A stretch of 64,000 nt of DNA from Streptomyces sp. HmicA12 (GTDB taxonomy: Bacteria > Actinomycetota > Actinomycetes > Streptomycetales > Streptomycetaceae): NCBI RefSeq assembly GCF_000373565.1, contig NZ_KB891801.1, positions 124,001 to 188,000 of the forward strand, given 5' to 3'. A program made the position numbers and the translations under genes. Shown here in pieces: positions 1 to 8,620 of this stretch (positions within the stretch are counted from its first letter, which is position 1; each line of letters opens with the position of its first letter). Below the pieces are notes generated by a model. That model had not been told where the DNA came from. It saw nothing but the letters and a program-made list of their open reading frames with translations, and searched no databases.

Positions 1-1033
1 CGCCCTGGCTGCGGGCGGCGTCCGTGAGGGCGCGCAGCAGGGACGTCTTGCCCGCCCCGTTCACCCCGACCAGGCCGATGCGGTCGCCCGGGCCGAGCTG
101 CCAGGTCAGGTGCTTGAGCAGCACCTTGGGGCCGGCCTGGACGGTGACGTCCTCCAGCTCGAAGACGGTCTTGCCGAGCCGGGCGTTCGCGAACTTCATC
201 AGCTCGCTCTTGTCGCGCGGCTCGGGCACGTCGGCGATCAGCTCGTTGGCCGCCTCGATGCGGTAGCGCGGCTTGGAGGTGCGGGCGGGGGCGCCGCGCC
301 GCAGCCAGGCCAGCTCCTTGCGCATCAGGTTCTGCCGCTTGGCCTCCTCGGTCGCGGCGATCCGCTCCCGCTCGGCGCGCGCGAACACGTAGTCCGAGTA
401 GCCGCCCTCGTACTCGTAGACGTCGCCCTTCTGCACGTCCCACATCCGCGTGCAGACCTGGTCGAGGAACCAGCGGTCGTGGGTGACGCAGACGAGCGCC
501 GAACGACGGGCCCTCAGGTGGCCCGCGAGCCAGGAGATGCCCTCCACGTCGAGGTGGTTCGTCGGCTCGTCGAGCACGATCAGGTCCTGCTCGGCGATGA
601 GCAGCTGGGCGAGCGCGATGCGCCGCCGCTCGCCGCCGGACAGCGGGCCGATGACCGTGTCCAGGCCCTGCGGGAAGCCGGGCAGGTCCAGGCCGCCGAA
701 GAGGCCGGTGAGGACGTCGCGGATCTTGGCGTTGCCCGCCCACTCGTGGTCGGCGAGGTCACCGATCACCTCGTGCCGGACGGTCGCCTTCGGGTCGAGC
801 GAGTCGTGCTGCGTGAGGACGCCGATGCGCAGGCCGCCGCTGTGCGTGACCCGGCCGGTGTCGGCCTCCTCCAGCTTGGCGAGCATGCGGATCAGGGTCG
901 TCTTGCCGTCGCCGTTGCGCCCGACCACGCCGATGCGATCTCCCTCGGACACGCCGAGCGATACGCCGTCGAGCAGGGCACGGGTGCCGTACACCTTGCT
1001 GACTGCCTCGACATTGACCAGGTTGACTGCCAT
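1..1033 (-). CDS. ABC-F family ATP-binding protein, C-terminus beyond window
   Basis: The protein has two ATP-binding cassettes and no membrane segments, the layout of ABC-F proteins, which act on the ribosome (translation factors or antibiotic-resistance ribosome protection). The first cassette shows Walker A GRNGDGKTT, signature LSGGERRR and Walker B LIVLDEPTNHLD. A charged linker rich in Arg/Lys/Glu follows, and the second Walker A (GVNGAGKTS) is present before the window edge cuts the gene, so about 344 residues are visible of an expected 530 to 600. The start MAVNLVNVEAV fits the family. The Uup/EttA-like architecture is clear; whether it confers resistance cannot be told from this part. 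Confidence 0.93.
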   Translation of the reverse strand, partial: MAVNLVNVEAVSKVYGTRALLDGVSLGVSEGDRIGVVGRNGDGKTTLIRMLAKLEEADTGRVTHSGGLRIGVLTQHDSLDPKATVRHEVIGDLADHEWAGNAKIRDVLTGLFGGLDLPGFPQGLDTVIGPLSGGERRRIALAQLLIAEQDLIVLDEPTNHLDVEGISWLAGHLRARRSALVCVTHDRWFLDQVCTRMWDVQKGDVYEYEGGYSDYVFARAERERIAATEEAKRQNLMRKELAWLRRGAPARTSKPRYRIEAANELIADVPEPRDKSELMKFANARLGKTVFELEDVTVQAGPKVLLKHLTWQLGPGDRIGLVGVNGAGKTSLLRALTDAARSQG

Positions 1034-1178
1034 TTCGCTCCTGCCACGGGACGGTGCCGGTCCCCTCCGGGGGTGGACCGACGTTCAAGCGTAGTCGGGG
1101 TGGCGGGTGCGGGTGGTTTCGCCTGGGCGCCGCGGGGGCCTGTGCAGCATGGCGGGTGCGGGTCCGGTGGGGCTTCTC

Positions 1179-1196
1179 GCGCAGTTCCCCGCGCCC
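1179..1196 (+). repeat. Dispersed repeat, core GCGCAGTTCCCCGCGCCC
   Basis: This is one of five copies of the same 18-base core in the window; the others are at 4296, 4366 (inverted), 12289 and 37848 (inverted). All lie between genes. Upstream G-rich text (GGTGGGGCTTCTC) is shared with the 4366 copy. It sits just after the 3' end of the DUF4328 gene, read on the opposite strand. Confidence 0.8.
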
Positions 1197-1197
1197 G

Positions 1198-2079
1198 TTA
1201 CGTCGCGTAGCCGCCCTGCGTCGGGAAGGTGAAGCCCAGCCTCGCGCCCTGTATCGCGGTGATCCTGCGGACCACCGACAGGCCGCAGATGCCCGCCGCC
1301 ACCAGTGCCAGGTTCGAGCCCATCAGGATCAGGGTGGCGGTGCGGGCGCCCTCGACGGACAGGTTCGTGTCGTTCATCGCGTTCGCGTACATCGGCCAGC
1401 CGAATCCGGCCAGGACGCTGGAGAGCACCCAGGTCGCCCACCAGGCGTTGACGACGCCGAGGCCACCGGCGCGCGGGACGCCCTGGCTCGCGGCGGCGAT
1501 GTCGTCGGTCATGGCCTTGGGTATCCACCAGTTGGCGAACGGGATGAACCAGGCGCCCACCGCCATGCCCTGTCCGTGCCGCTGGCTGCCGGGCGCCAGC
1601 GCCTCCGCATTGCCCCGGGCCTTGTGGAACCAGACCAGGAAGACCGGGGCCGCGGCGAGGAACCCGAGGAACAGCAGCACCATCGTGGTCCTGCGGAAGC
1701 CGTCGATCGACTCGGCCTCGTCGATGTTCGTCGTCCAGATGCTGCCCAGCGCGTCGTACAGCCGGAAGTCCGCGACGACGCGCAGCAGCGCGAGGCCCGC
1801 CATCACCGCGAACAGGACCGTGACCGCCGTGCCCAGGCCGGACAGCAGGGACGGCGGGCGCTGCGGCATGCCCGGTCCCGGGTACCCCGTCGTGCCGTAC
1901 GGGGTCACGGCCGGGAGCGGATACGTGCCGTAGGGCGGCTGCGGTGCCTGCTGCGGCGGGGCGTACGGATTCGGAGCGGCGGGCGGCGGGGCGTACGCAC
2001 CCGCCACATAAGGCGCGTCGCAACGCGGGCAGCGGCCGTCCGCTCCCACGAACGCCGCGCGACAGCGTGTGCACTCCAT
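1198..2079 (-). CDS. DUF4328 membrane protein with N-terminal zinc ribbon
   Basis: The N-terminus has a CxxC...CxxC zinc ribbon (MECTRCRAAF, then CPRCDAPY), followed by a Pro/Tyr/Ala-rich linker to about residue 75 and then four to five hydrophobic segments, the arrangement of streptomycete DUF4328 proteins. A WFIPFANWWIPKAM motif near the middle is typical of the family. The function is unknown; membrane location is inferred from the hydrophobic segments. The length of 293 residues is usual. It lies between the ABC-F gene and the ispE cluster on the same strand but with gaps, so shared transcription is uncertain. Confidence 0.85.
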   Translation of the reverse strand: MECTRCRAAFVGADGRCPRCDAPYVAGAYAPPPAAPNPYAPPQQAPQPPYGTYPLPAVTPYGTTGYPGPGMPQRPPSLLSGLGTAVTVLFAVMAGLALLRVVADFRLYDALGSIWTTNIDEAESIDGFRRTTMVLLFLGFLAAAPVFLVWFHKARGNAEALAPGSQRHGQGMAVGAWFIPFANWWIPKAMTDDIAAASQGVPRAGGLGVVNAWWATWVLSSVLAGFGWPMYANAMNDTNLSVEGARTATLILMGSNLALVAAGICGLSVVRRITAIQGARLGFTFPTQGGYAT

Positions 2080-2081
2080 CG

Positions 2082-2381
2082 TCAGGCCCCCCGATTCCCC
2101 GTCGTTCCCCCAGCCCGTGACGGCATCAGGTTACGGCCGCGCGTCCCACCCCGCGCCGGCCTGTGGAAAACCCGCCGCCTGTGGACAACTCCCGCCGCGG
2201 CCCGCCCGAGGACGGCGACCTCGCGCGGCCGGGCGATCCGGCCCTGTCCGGCGCCGATGGCCGGGGGCGGCAGCGGGTGGCCGCGGACGGCGAAGGCGGC
2301 GTGCACGCCGAACAGGGCGACGGCGCCCAGCGGGACCACGGCGCGGCGCATGCGGCGCCGTCGGCGTCCGGTTGTCTTCAT
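2082..2381 (-). CDS. Small hypothetical protein, possibly exported
   Basis: The 392 bases between the DUF4328 gene and ispE hold no recognised gene. This frame is the best candidate. It starts with ATG, has a basic N-terminus (MKTTGRRRRRMRR) followed by a hydrophobic stretch like a signal or anchor, and has G/C in nearly all third positions for its first 60 codons. The pattern decays after that, no clear ribosome binding site is seen, and no family is recognised. It may be a short real gene or a chance open frame. Confidence 0.3.
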   Translation of the reverse strand: MKTTGRRRRRMRRAVVPLGAVALFGVHAAFAVRGHPLPPPAIGAGQGRIARPREVAVLGRAAAGVVHRRRVFHRPARGGTRGRNLMPSRAGGTTGNRGA

Positions 2382-2471
2382 GCACGTCAGCGTGGCGTGC
2401 CGGCGACCGGCGCGGCAGCGCGCTCGTACTCAACCGGGCGCTGAGTAGCCGCGCTTACCGGCGGCTGCCGC

Positions 2472-3359
2472 TCACAGGAGCGTCGCGCCGGGCGCCGGCG
2501 AGGACGCCACCCGTACCGACCGGCACGTCCCGGAGGCCGCCAGGCCCTCGGCGACCCGCCGCGCCGCCGACTCGTCGGCCGCGAGGAACGCCGTCGTGGG
2601 CCCGGAACCGGACACCAGCGCGGCGAGCGCCCCCGCGGAGGTTCCGGCGTCGAGCGTGTCCTTCAGGGACGGGAAGAGGGAGAGCGCGGCGGGCTGCAGG
2701 TCGTTGGTGACGGTCGCCGCGAGGGCGTGCACGTCTCCCGTGCGCAGCGCGTCGAGCAGCGCGGGCGCGGCGACCGGTTCCGGTGCCCGCGGGCTGAGCC
2801 GGTCGAACTCCCGGTACACGGCCGGGGTGGAGAGCCCACCGTCCGCGGCCGCGAACACCCACCAGAACGGTCCGCCCACGTCGAGGAGTTCCAGCTTCTC
2901 GCCACGCCCGGTGCCGAGCGCCGCCCCGCCGACCAGGCTGAACGGCACATCGCTGCCCAACTCGGCGCAGATGTCGAGGAGTTCCTCGCGCGACGCCTTC
3001 GTGCCCCACAGCGCGTCGCACGCGACGAGGGCGCCCGCGGCATCCGCCGAGCCGCCCGCCATGCCGCCCGCGACCGGGATGTCCTTGTCGATGTGGATGC
3101 GGACGTCGGGGCTGATGCCGTGCCGCTCGGCCAGCGCGATCGCCGCCCGCGCCGCCAGGTTCGTCCGGTCCAGGGGCACTTGATCGCTGCCCGGACCCGT
3201 GCACGTAAGGCCGAGGGCGTCGGCGGGGGCCACCGTCACCTCGTCGTGGAGGCCGACCGCGAGGAAGACGTTGGCCAGGTCGTGGAAGCCGTCGGGGCGG
3301 GCGGCGCCGACCGCGAGCTGGACGTTGACCTTGGCGGGGACGCGTACGGTCACACTCAC
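2472..3359 (-). CDS. ispE: 4-diphosphocytidyl-2-C-methyl-D-erythritol kinase
   Basis: IspE phosphorylates CDP-methylerythritol in the MEP pathway to isoprenoid precursors. The GHMP-kinase motifs are present: [11 protein letters not shown] at the N-terminus, the glycine-rich ATP loop [15 protein letters not shown] near residue 90, and [11 protein letters not shown] near the C-terminus. The chosen GTG start overlaps the rsmA stop (GTGA), giving 295 residues ([12 protein letters not shown]), which fits the family; the frame stays open upstream but only inside rsmA. The order rpfB-rsmA-ispE is conserved in actinobacteria, and the overlap implies translational coupling. Confidence 0.95.
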   Translation of the reverse strand: MSVTVRVPAKVNVQLAVGAARPDGFHDLANVFLAVGLHDEVTVAPADALGLTCTGPGSDQVPLDRTNLAARAAIALAERHGISPDVRIHIDKDIPVAGGMAGGSADAAGALVACDALWGTKASREELLDICAELGSDVPFSLVGGAALGTGRGEKLELLDVGGPFWWVFAAADGGLSTPAVYREFDRLSPRAPEPVAAPALLDALRTGDVHALAATVTNDLQPAALSLFPSLKDTLDAGTSAGALAALVSGSGPTTAFLAADESAARRVAEGLAASGTCRSVRVASSPAPGATLL

Positions 3360-4222
3360 TGCTGCTTGGCCTCCGCGATCCGGGCGAACTCCTCCACCGT
3401 CAGCGCCTCGCCGCGCGCCTGCGGCGAGACACCGGCCGCGACGAGCGCCTCCTCCGCGGCCTGCGCGGAGCCCGCCCATCCCGCGAGGGCGGCGCGCAGC
3501 GTCTTGCGGCGCTGGGCGAACGCGGCGTCGACCACCGCGAAGACCTCTTCCTTCGAGGCCGTGGTCGCGACGGGTTCGTCGCGGCGGACCAGGGCCACGA
3601 GGCCGCTGTCGACGTTCGGCGCGGGCCAGAAGACATTGCGGCCGATGCTGCCCGCGCGCTTGACGTCGGCGTACCAGTTGGCCTTCACGGAGGGGACGCC
3701 GTAGACCTTGTTGCCGGGCCGTGCGGCGAGCCGGTCGGCGACCTCCGCCTGGACCATCACGAGGGTGCGCTCGATGGTCGGGAAGGTGTCGAGCATGTGC
3801 AGCAGCACCGGGACGGCGACGTTGTACGGAAGGTTCGCGACCAGCGCGGTCGGGGCCGGGCCCGGGAGCTCCCGCACCTGCATCGCGTCCATGTTGACCA
3901 GGTCGAAGGCATCCTTCTTGGCCGGGACGCGGGCCGCGACGGTCGCCGGCAGGGCCGCCGCGAGGACGTCGTCGATCTCGACGGCCGTGACGTGCCGGGC
4001 GACGTCGAGCAGCGCGAGGGTGAGCGAGCCGAGGCCCGGACCGACCTCCACGACGGTGTCGTTCTCGGTGACCTCCGCGGTGCGGACGATACGGCGGACC
4101 GTGTTCGCGTCGATCACGAAGTTCTGGCCGCGCTGCTTGGTCGGCCTTACGTTCAGCGCCGCCGCGAGTTCGCGGATGTCGGCCGCGCCGAAGAGGGGGC
4201 CTTGGGGGTCAGGGGTGCTCAC
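3356..4222 (-). CDS. rsmA: 16S rRNA (adenine(1518)-N6/adenine(1519)-N6)-dimethyltransferase
   Basis: RsmA (KsgA) dimethylates two adjacent adenines in helix 45 of 16S rRNA during small-subunit assembly. The sequence shows the N-terminal GQNFVID element, the SAM-binding motif [13 protein letters not shown] and the catalytic motif IV NLPYN. The length of 288 residues is typical. Its stop overlaps the ispE start by four bases. It lies downstream of rpfB but is separated from it by a 214-base gap that holds a long inverted repeat, so it may have its own promoter or depend on read-through. Confidence 0.96.
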   Translation of the reverse strand: MSTPDPQGPLFGAADIRELAAALNVRPTKQRGQNFVIDANTVRRIVRTAEVTENDTVVEVGPGLGSLTLALLDVARHVTAVEIDDVLAAALPATVAARVPAKKDAFDLVNMDAMQVRELPGPAPTALVANLPYNVAVPVLLHMLDTFPTIERTLVMVQAEVADRLAARPGNKVYGVPSVKANWYADVKRAGSIGRNVFWPAPNVDSGLVALVRRDEPVATTASKEEVFAVVDAAFAQRRKTLRAALAGWAGSAQAAEEALVAAGVSPQARGEALTVEEFARIAEAKQQ

Positions 4223-4280
4223 CGTTCAAGGGTAGCGGCGCTTCGGGTGGGGGTTGCTCCGCTGTGGGCGGCCGCGGGCC

Positions 4281-4397
4281 CGGTGGGGGCTGGTCGCGCA
4301 GTTCCCCGCGCCCCTGAAGCGAGCTGCGCTCGCCCAGGGGAGGCTGCGCGCAGCGCATGCCTCAGGGGCGCGGGGAACTGCGCGAGAAGCCCCCACC
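4281..4397. repeat. Long inverted repeat made of two dispersed-repeat copies
   Basis: A right-facing copy (core 4296-4313) and a left-facing copy (core 4366-4383) of the dispersed repeat form imperfect arms of about 35 bases around a loop of about 45 bases. The arms extend past the core into CGGTGGGGGC and its complement GCCCCCACCG. It lies downstream of the rpfB stop and upstream of rsmA on the same strand, where it could act as a transcription barrier or 3' end stabiliser. Confidence 0.7.
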
Positions 4398-4436
4398 GGC
4401 GGAGAGCCGCGAACGGAGCGGCAACCCGGCAGACGC

Positions 4437-5924
4437 TCAACCGTGCAGGCGGGGACCGCAATGCGGCCACGGGCTGGCCCCCCGTCGGACGTACAGCTTC
4501 TTCGCCCGGTACGTCTGCTCGGAGGCGGCCGCGTCCTGGGGCCGCCCCGAACCGCCGAGGCTCTGCCAGGTCTGGGTGTCGAACTGGTACAGCCCGCCAT
4601 AGGTACCGGTCGCGTCGGTCGCGCCCGGCCGCCCGCCCGACTCGCACGCCGCGAGCCCGGACCAGTTCAGCGAGTCGGCCCCGGCGACCGACGTGGGCAT
4701 GGCCTTCGTGCCGACCTTGACCTGCCGCGTCCGCGGCTCGCGCACCATCTCGGACTTCACGCGGCGCGGCTTCTGCTTGACGCCGTTGACGGTGCGCAGC
4801 TCGTACGTGACCCGCTTCATGCCCTCCTCGCCGGCCTGCTCGACGACCTCCGTGCCGCGGAACAGCGTCGGGTCCGGGGTGCGCTCGGTGGCGTACGGGA
4901 TCGACTCCTCACGGGTCTCCCTGGAGCCGGTCACCCGCATCACGGTCACGGTCTGCCCGTCGCGCGGGAAGCTGCTCTGCGGCACCGACGTGGTGTCCTG
5001 CCCGCGCAGCGTGATCCCGGCCTCGTCGATGGCCTCGCGCACGGTCGCCGCGTTGGTGCGGATGGTGCGGCGGTGTCCGTCGGCCATGACGGTGACGCTG
5101 CGCTCGGTCCGTACGTCGAGGTCCAGGCCGTGCCGCTCGATCCGGTGCGACCGGGACGTGGAGACGTACGCGCCCTCGGCCCGCACCCCGAGCTGCCGCA
5201 GGGCTCCGTCGACGGTGTGGGCCGTCGTCCACACCTTGCGACGCTGCCCGTCGAGGGTGAGCTGGACGGGGCGGCCGTAGTGCACGGCGACCTCGTCGCC
5301 GCTGGCGAGGGCGGTGCCCACGGCGGGGGCCACGAGGTCGTGGGCACCGATGTCGACGCCCTCGTCGGCGAGGAGCTCGGTGACGTCGTCGGCGAAGGTG
5401 TGCAGGGTGCGTTCCTTGCCGTCGACGGTGAGCTCGATGGCCTTGTCGTTGGCGACGAAGGCCGACGTGCCGCCCGCCAGGAAGGCGACGACCAGCGCCT
5501 GCGGCACCAGCCGGCGCAGCCCGTCGGGCCGCTGGACGGCCTTCTTGCGGCGCGCGGCCCGGCGCGCGGCGGCCCGCCCACCGCCGTCGCGGACCTCAAC
5601 CGGGTCACCGGGCCGCGCGGGCGCCGCCTGCCGGGCGGCCGACACGGCCGAGACGGGCGACTGACGCGGCAGCCGGGGCTCGGCGGCCCCCTCCGGCTCC
5701 GCGGCCTCGGGATCCGGTTCCGCCGCACCCGCGTACTCGTACGCGGGCCGGTACGTGTCGTACGCGGCCGCGTACGCGTCCTGCGGGTACGCACCGCCGT
5801 CCGGCAGGCCGTCGCCGTACGGGTCGTACGCCGGCGCCGGCTGCTGCCGGTACGGCGTCTCGTACGACTCGTACGGCTTGTACGTCTCGTACGACGGATA
5901 CGTCTCGTACGGCGATCTGCTCAC
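4437..5924 (-). CDS. rpfB: Resuscitation-promoting factor RpfB-type muralytic protein
   Basis: RpfB proteins cleave peptidoglycan and help dormant cells or spores restart growth. The layout is a Tyr/Pro/Ala-rich cytoplasmic tail (residues 1-120, with repeated YETY and YESY motifs), one membrane segment near 138-158, three DUF348 repeats (about 160-330), a G5 domain (about 333-410), and a C-terminal RPF transglycosylase domain with LNWSGLAACESGG, where E428 is the expected catalytic glutamate. The GTG start is preceded by GGAG. Its place between tatD and rsmA matches the mycobacterial rpfB locus. The long Tyr-rich tail before the membrane anchor is an addition relative to the mycobacterial protein. 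Confidence 0.94.
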   Translation of the reverse strand: MSRSPYETYPSYETYKPYESYETPYRQQPAPAYDPYGDGLPDGGAYPQDAYAAAYDTYRPAYEYAGAAEPDPEAAEPEGAAEPRLPRQSPVSAVSAARQAAPARPGDPVEVRDGGGRAAARRAARRKKAVQRPDGLRRLVPQALVVAFLAGGTSAFVANDKAIELTVDGKERTLHTFADDVTELLADEGVDIGAHDLVAPAVGTALASGDEVAVHYGRPVQLTLDGQRRKVWTTAHTVDGALRQLGVRAEGAYVSTSRSHRIERHGLDLDVRTERSVTVMADGHRRTIRTNAATVREAIDEAGITLRGQDTTSVPQSSFPRDGQTVTVMRVTGSRETREESIPYATERTPDPTLFRGTEVVEQAGEEGMKRVTYELRTVNGVKQKPRRVKSEMVREPRTRQVKVGTKAMPTSVAGADSLNWSGLAACESGGRPGATDATGTYGGLYQFDTQTWQSLGGSGRPQDAAASEQTYRAKKLYVRRGASPWPHCGPRLHG

Positions 5925-6081
5925 GACGAGGCTCCAGGCGCTCCAAGGGGCCGGCCCCGGCGGGAAGGCAAGGGCGGTTCGGGCGAGCAGAACCTAGCGG
6001 AGCACTCCTCACTCTCCAAAGCAGTGCGACTACTCTGTGTCGCGACTGTGCCCGAAGGTGAGCGGGTCCGACCGTTATGGG

Positions 6082-6960
6082 TCAGTAACCAAAAGCGCGG
6101 GCCGTATTGGCGGAGACCGACGTCGCGAGGGCTTCTTCGGTGACTCCCTTGACCTCGGCCATGGCGCGGAGCGTGACCGGAATGAGATAGGGCGCGTTAG
6201 GCCGACCGCGGTACGGGGCGGGCGTCAGGAACGGCGCGTCGGTCTCCACCAGGACCAGGTCGAGCGGCGCCACGACCAGGGCGTCCCGCAGCTGCTGCGC
6301 GTTCTTGAACGTCATGTTGCCCGCGAACGACATGAAGTAGCCGTTCTCCGCGCAGACTTGAGCCATTTCGGCGTCGCCCGAGTAGCAGTGGAAGACGGTG
6401 CGCTCGGGGGCGCCCTCCTCCTTCAGGACGCGTAGCACATCGGCGTGGGCCTCGCGGTCGTGGATGACCAGGGCCTTGCCGTGCCGCTTGGCGATCTCGA
6501 TGTGGGCGCGGAACGAGCGTTCCTGGGCCGCCTTGCCCTCCGGCCCGGTGCGGAAGTAGTCGAGGCCCGTCTCGCCGACGCCCTTCACGTGCGGCAGGGC
6601 GGCGAGCCGGTCGATCTCGGCGAGGGCCTCGTCCAGGCCCGCGTCGCCGAGGGGCTCGCGGGCGCCCTGGCGCGACCAGCCGTCGGGGTCGCCGTGCACG
6701 ATGCGGGGGGCCTCGTTCGGGTGCAGGGCGACGGTCGCGTGCACGGAGGCGTGGGCCGCGGCCAGCTCGGCCGCCCACCGCGAGCCCTTGATGTCGCAGC
6801 CCACCTGCACCACGGTCGTCACGCCCACCGACGCCGCCTTGGCGAGGCCCTCCTCCACGGTGTCCGCCTGCATGTCCAGGTGGGTGTGGGAGTCGGCGAC
6901 CTCGACCGTGAGCGGTGCGGGCAGCGGCGGCGGCGTGACGTCCTTGGTACTGGGGCTCAT
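6082..6960 (-). CDS. tatD: TatD family metal-dependent DNase/hydrolase
   Basis: TatD enzymes are TIM-barrel metal-dependent nucleases. The metal-binding DSHTHLD motif lies near residue 25, GETGLDYFR near the middle, HCYSGD in the second half, and the final ETDAPFLTP signature near the C-terminus. The length of 292 residues includes an extra Pro-rich N-terminal stretch. It lies between the zinc-ribbon gene (32 bases upstream) and rpfB (157 bases downstream), the same order as in other actinobacteria, where tatD heads the rpfB-ksgA-ispE cluster. Confidence 0.94.
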   Translation of the reverse strand: MSPSTKDVTPPPLPAPLTVEVADSHTHLDMQADTVEEGLAKAASVGVTTVVQVGCDIKGSRWAAELAAAHASVHATVALHPNEAPRIVHGDPDGWSRQGAREPLGDAGLDEALAEIDRLAALPHVKGVGETGLDYFRTGPEGKAAQERSFRAHIEIAKRHGKALVIHDREAHADVLRVLKEEGAPERTVFHCYSGDAEMAQVCAENGYFMSFAGNMTFKNAQQLRDALVVAPLDLVLVETDAPFLTPAPYRGRPNAPYLIPVTLRAMAEVKGVTEEALATSVSANTARAFGY

Positions 6961-6992
6961 GCCCCCGATCCTACGAAGCCCGCCCGCGGGGC

Positions 6993-7451
6993 CTACGAGG
7001 CCTTCGGGTCGTCCCCCCGGTGGTGGTGGCTGAAGGGGTGCAGCAGGTCGGACAGGTGCCAGTGGTGGCGCTCGCCGGGCTCCGCTGCGGCCGGGTCGGG
7101 GACCTCGACGGGTCCGGCGGCGGGCACGGACTGCTTCCGCTGCATCACGTCACGCACCGACGAGACACGGCCGGACCGCATGATCCGGACGACGTGGCCG
7201 CCGCAGTTCAGGCAGGTGGGACTGGACAGTGGTGACGGCACCCGCTCGCCGTCCACCACGTACGTCACGAACTCCGCACCCTCTCCGTCGACGTGGTGCT
7301 CGATGTCGTACGACTGTTCCCAGCCGTGCCCGCACCGCATGCAGGCGAACGCGTATGCCTCGTGGGCGACGGATATCGCCGCGCTGCGGTGGGGGGTCTG
7401 TGGTGCCGCGGCACCGGTGATGGCCGTCTTGGAGGCTGCGAACTCGCTCAT
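6993..7451 (-). CDS. Conserved zinc-ribbon protein of unknown function
   Basis: The ATG start (MSEFAASKTAITG) is set by a good AGGAG seven bases upstream; the frame is open further upstream but without a comparable site. The 152-residue product has two Cys pairs, CMRCGHGW and CLNCGGH, about 50 residues apart, consistent with one zinc ribbon, and a His-rich C-terminus (HHWHLSDLLHPFSHHHRG). No enzyme motif or membrane segment is seen. It probably starts the tatD transcript. A 17-base palindrome and a potentially folded leader lie just upstream and may control it. Confidence 0.8.
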   Translation of the reverse strand: MSEFAASKTAITGAAAPQTPHRSAAISVAHEAYAFACMRCGHGWEQSYDIEHHVDGEGAEFVTYVVDGERVPSPLSSPTCLNCGGHVVRIMRSGRVSSVRDVMQRKQSVPAAGPVEVPDPAAAEPGERHHWHLSDLLHPFSHHHRGDDPKAS

Positions 7452-7461
7452 ACCAGCTCCT

Positions 7462-7478
7462 CTTGTCCGCCGGACAAG
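7462..7478 (-). promoter_or_regulatory. Palindrome abutting the Shine-Dalgarno of the zinc-ribbon gene
   Basis: CTTGTCCG-C-CGGACAAG is a perfect 8-base inverted repeat around one base. Read on the minus strand it ends within a few bases of the AGGAG of the downstream gene. It could be a protein operator or an RNA hairpin that limits ribosome access. The sequence shows only the symmetry and position; the role is inferred. Confidence 0.5.
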
Positions 7479-7544
7479 CGCTGCCCGGGGGCAACGTGGG
7501 GACGGGTGCGTCCCTTCAACCAGTGGACGCCTCCGGCGGGCCGA

Positions 7545-7619
7545 GCGCAAAAGACCTGTCGACTGTTGGAGCCGATTTGGCTTTTCCCTGCCGAAATGGG
7601 CCTGGCACCCGGTCTTCGC
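7545..7619 (-). other. Candidate structured 5' leader (three-way junction)
   Basis: Read on the minus strand, GCGAAGACC (7619-7611) can pair with GGTCTT...GCGC (7556-7545). Inside this, TGCC (7607-7604) pairs with GGCA (7592-7589), and AGCC pairs with GGCT (7082-range bases 7582-7579 with 7573-7570). This gives a small three-way junction in the roughly 170-base leader between rsmI and the zinc-ribbon gene, a stretch poorer in G+C than its surroundings. No known riboswitch class is recognised, and the pairing was found by eye only. Confidence 0.3.
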
Positions 7620-7648
7620 TTTGCCATCCAGGCTAGTCCTTTACGTCC

Positions 7649-8533
7649 CTATGGGGTGCCCCGATTCGCATTCTTTGCCGCCACGACGGCATCGAAGACA
7701 TCCCGCTTGGGTAGCCCGGCATCGGCCGCGACGGCGGCGATCGCCTCCTTGCGCCGCTCCCCCGCCTCCTCGCGCACCAGCACCCTGCGCACCAGCTCAT
7801 CGGGGGTGATGTCGTCGGCGGACTTCGCCGGCGCGCCCTCGACGACGACGGTGATCTCGCCGCGCACGCCTTCGGCGGCCCATTCGACGAGCGCCTTCAG
7901 GGGGCCGCGCTTGACCTCCTCGTAGGTCTTCGTGAGCTCGCGGCAGACGGCGGCCCTGCGCTCCGGGCCGAATGCCTCGGCCATCGCGGCGAGGGTGTCG
8001 TCGAGGCGGTGCGGGGCCTCGAAGTAGACAAGAGTTCGGCGTTCTTCGGCCACATCCCGAAGGCGGCTCAGCCGCTCGCCCGCCTTGCGCGGCAGGAACC
8101 CCTCGAAGCAGAACCGGTCGACGGGCAGTCCGGACAGCGCGAGGGCGGTGAGCACGGCCGACGGGCCGGGGACGGCGGTGACGCGGATGTCGTGCTCCAC
8201 CGCCGCGGCCACGAGCCGGTACCCGGGGTCGGAGACCGACGGCATCCCGGCGTCCGTCACGAGCAGCACGCGCGCGCCGCCGGTGAGGGCCTCGACCAGC
8301 TCCGGCGTGCGCGCGGTCTCGTTGCCCTCGAAGTAGGACACGACGCGCCCGCCGACCTGCACCCCGAGCGCCTGGGCGAGCCGCTTCATGCGGCGGGTGT
8401 CCTCGGCGGCGACGACGTCGGCGACGGCCAGCTCCTGGGCGAGCCGCGGCGGAGCGTCGGAGATGGCCCCGATGGGGGTGCCGGCCAGCACGAGCGTTCC
8501 GGTTGAAGCTGCTGAATCAGCGGTTCCTGTCAC
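7649..8533 (-). CDS. rsmI: 16S rRNA (cytidine(1402)-2'-O)-methyltransferase
   Basis: RsmI methylates the ribose of C1402 in the decoding region of 16S rRNA. The tetrapyrrole-methylase-like fold is shown by LAGTPIGAISDAPPR at the N-terminus, VVAAEDTRRMKRL, VTDAGMPSVSDPG (SAM site) and AVPGPSAVLTALALSGLP. The GTG start (MTGTADSAAS) follows GAGG at a good distance; the frame is open far upstream over pmt, but only antisense to it. The product is 294 residues, usual for streptomycetes. It is divergent from pmt, an arrangement also seen in mycobacteria. Confidence 0.95.
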   Translation of the reverse strand: MTGTADSAASTGTLVLAGTPIGAISDAPPRLAQELAVADVVAAEDTRRMKRLAQALGVQVGGRVVSYFEGNETARTPELVEALTGGARVLLVTDAGMPSVSDPGYRLVAAAVEHDIRVTAVPGPSAVLTALALSGLPVDRFCFEGFLPRKAGERLSRLRDVAEERRTLVYFEAPHRLDDTLAAMAEAFGPERRAAVCRELTKTYEEVKRGPLKALVEWAAEGVRGEITVVVEGAPAKSADDITPDELVRRVLVREEAGERRKEAIAAVAADAGLPKRDVFDAVVAAKNANRGTP

Positions 8534-8608
8534 GGTTCCATCCTCGCAGGGACGGGGCCTGGCCGACTCGGCCGCGCCCTCACACGGGACTCGCACAGCG
8601 CGGTTCCC

Positions 8609-8614
8609 TACGAT
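8609..8614 (+). promoter_or_regulatory. -10 element of pmt, leaderless arrangement
   Basis: TACGAT ends six bases before the GTG start of pmt, which places transcription initiation on or next to the start codon. No ribosome binding site precedes that GTG. The same hexamer has the same spacing in front of the acetyltransferase gene at 34500. Confidence 0.5.
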
Positions 8615-8620
8615 GGCGCG

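Noticed and set aside
5925..6081. c-di-AMP (ydaO) riboswitch before rpfB
   Set aside because: Such riboswitches precede rpfA-type genes in Streptomyces, but this 157-base gap shows none of the expected conserved blocks.
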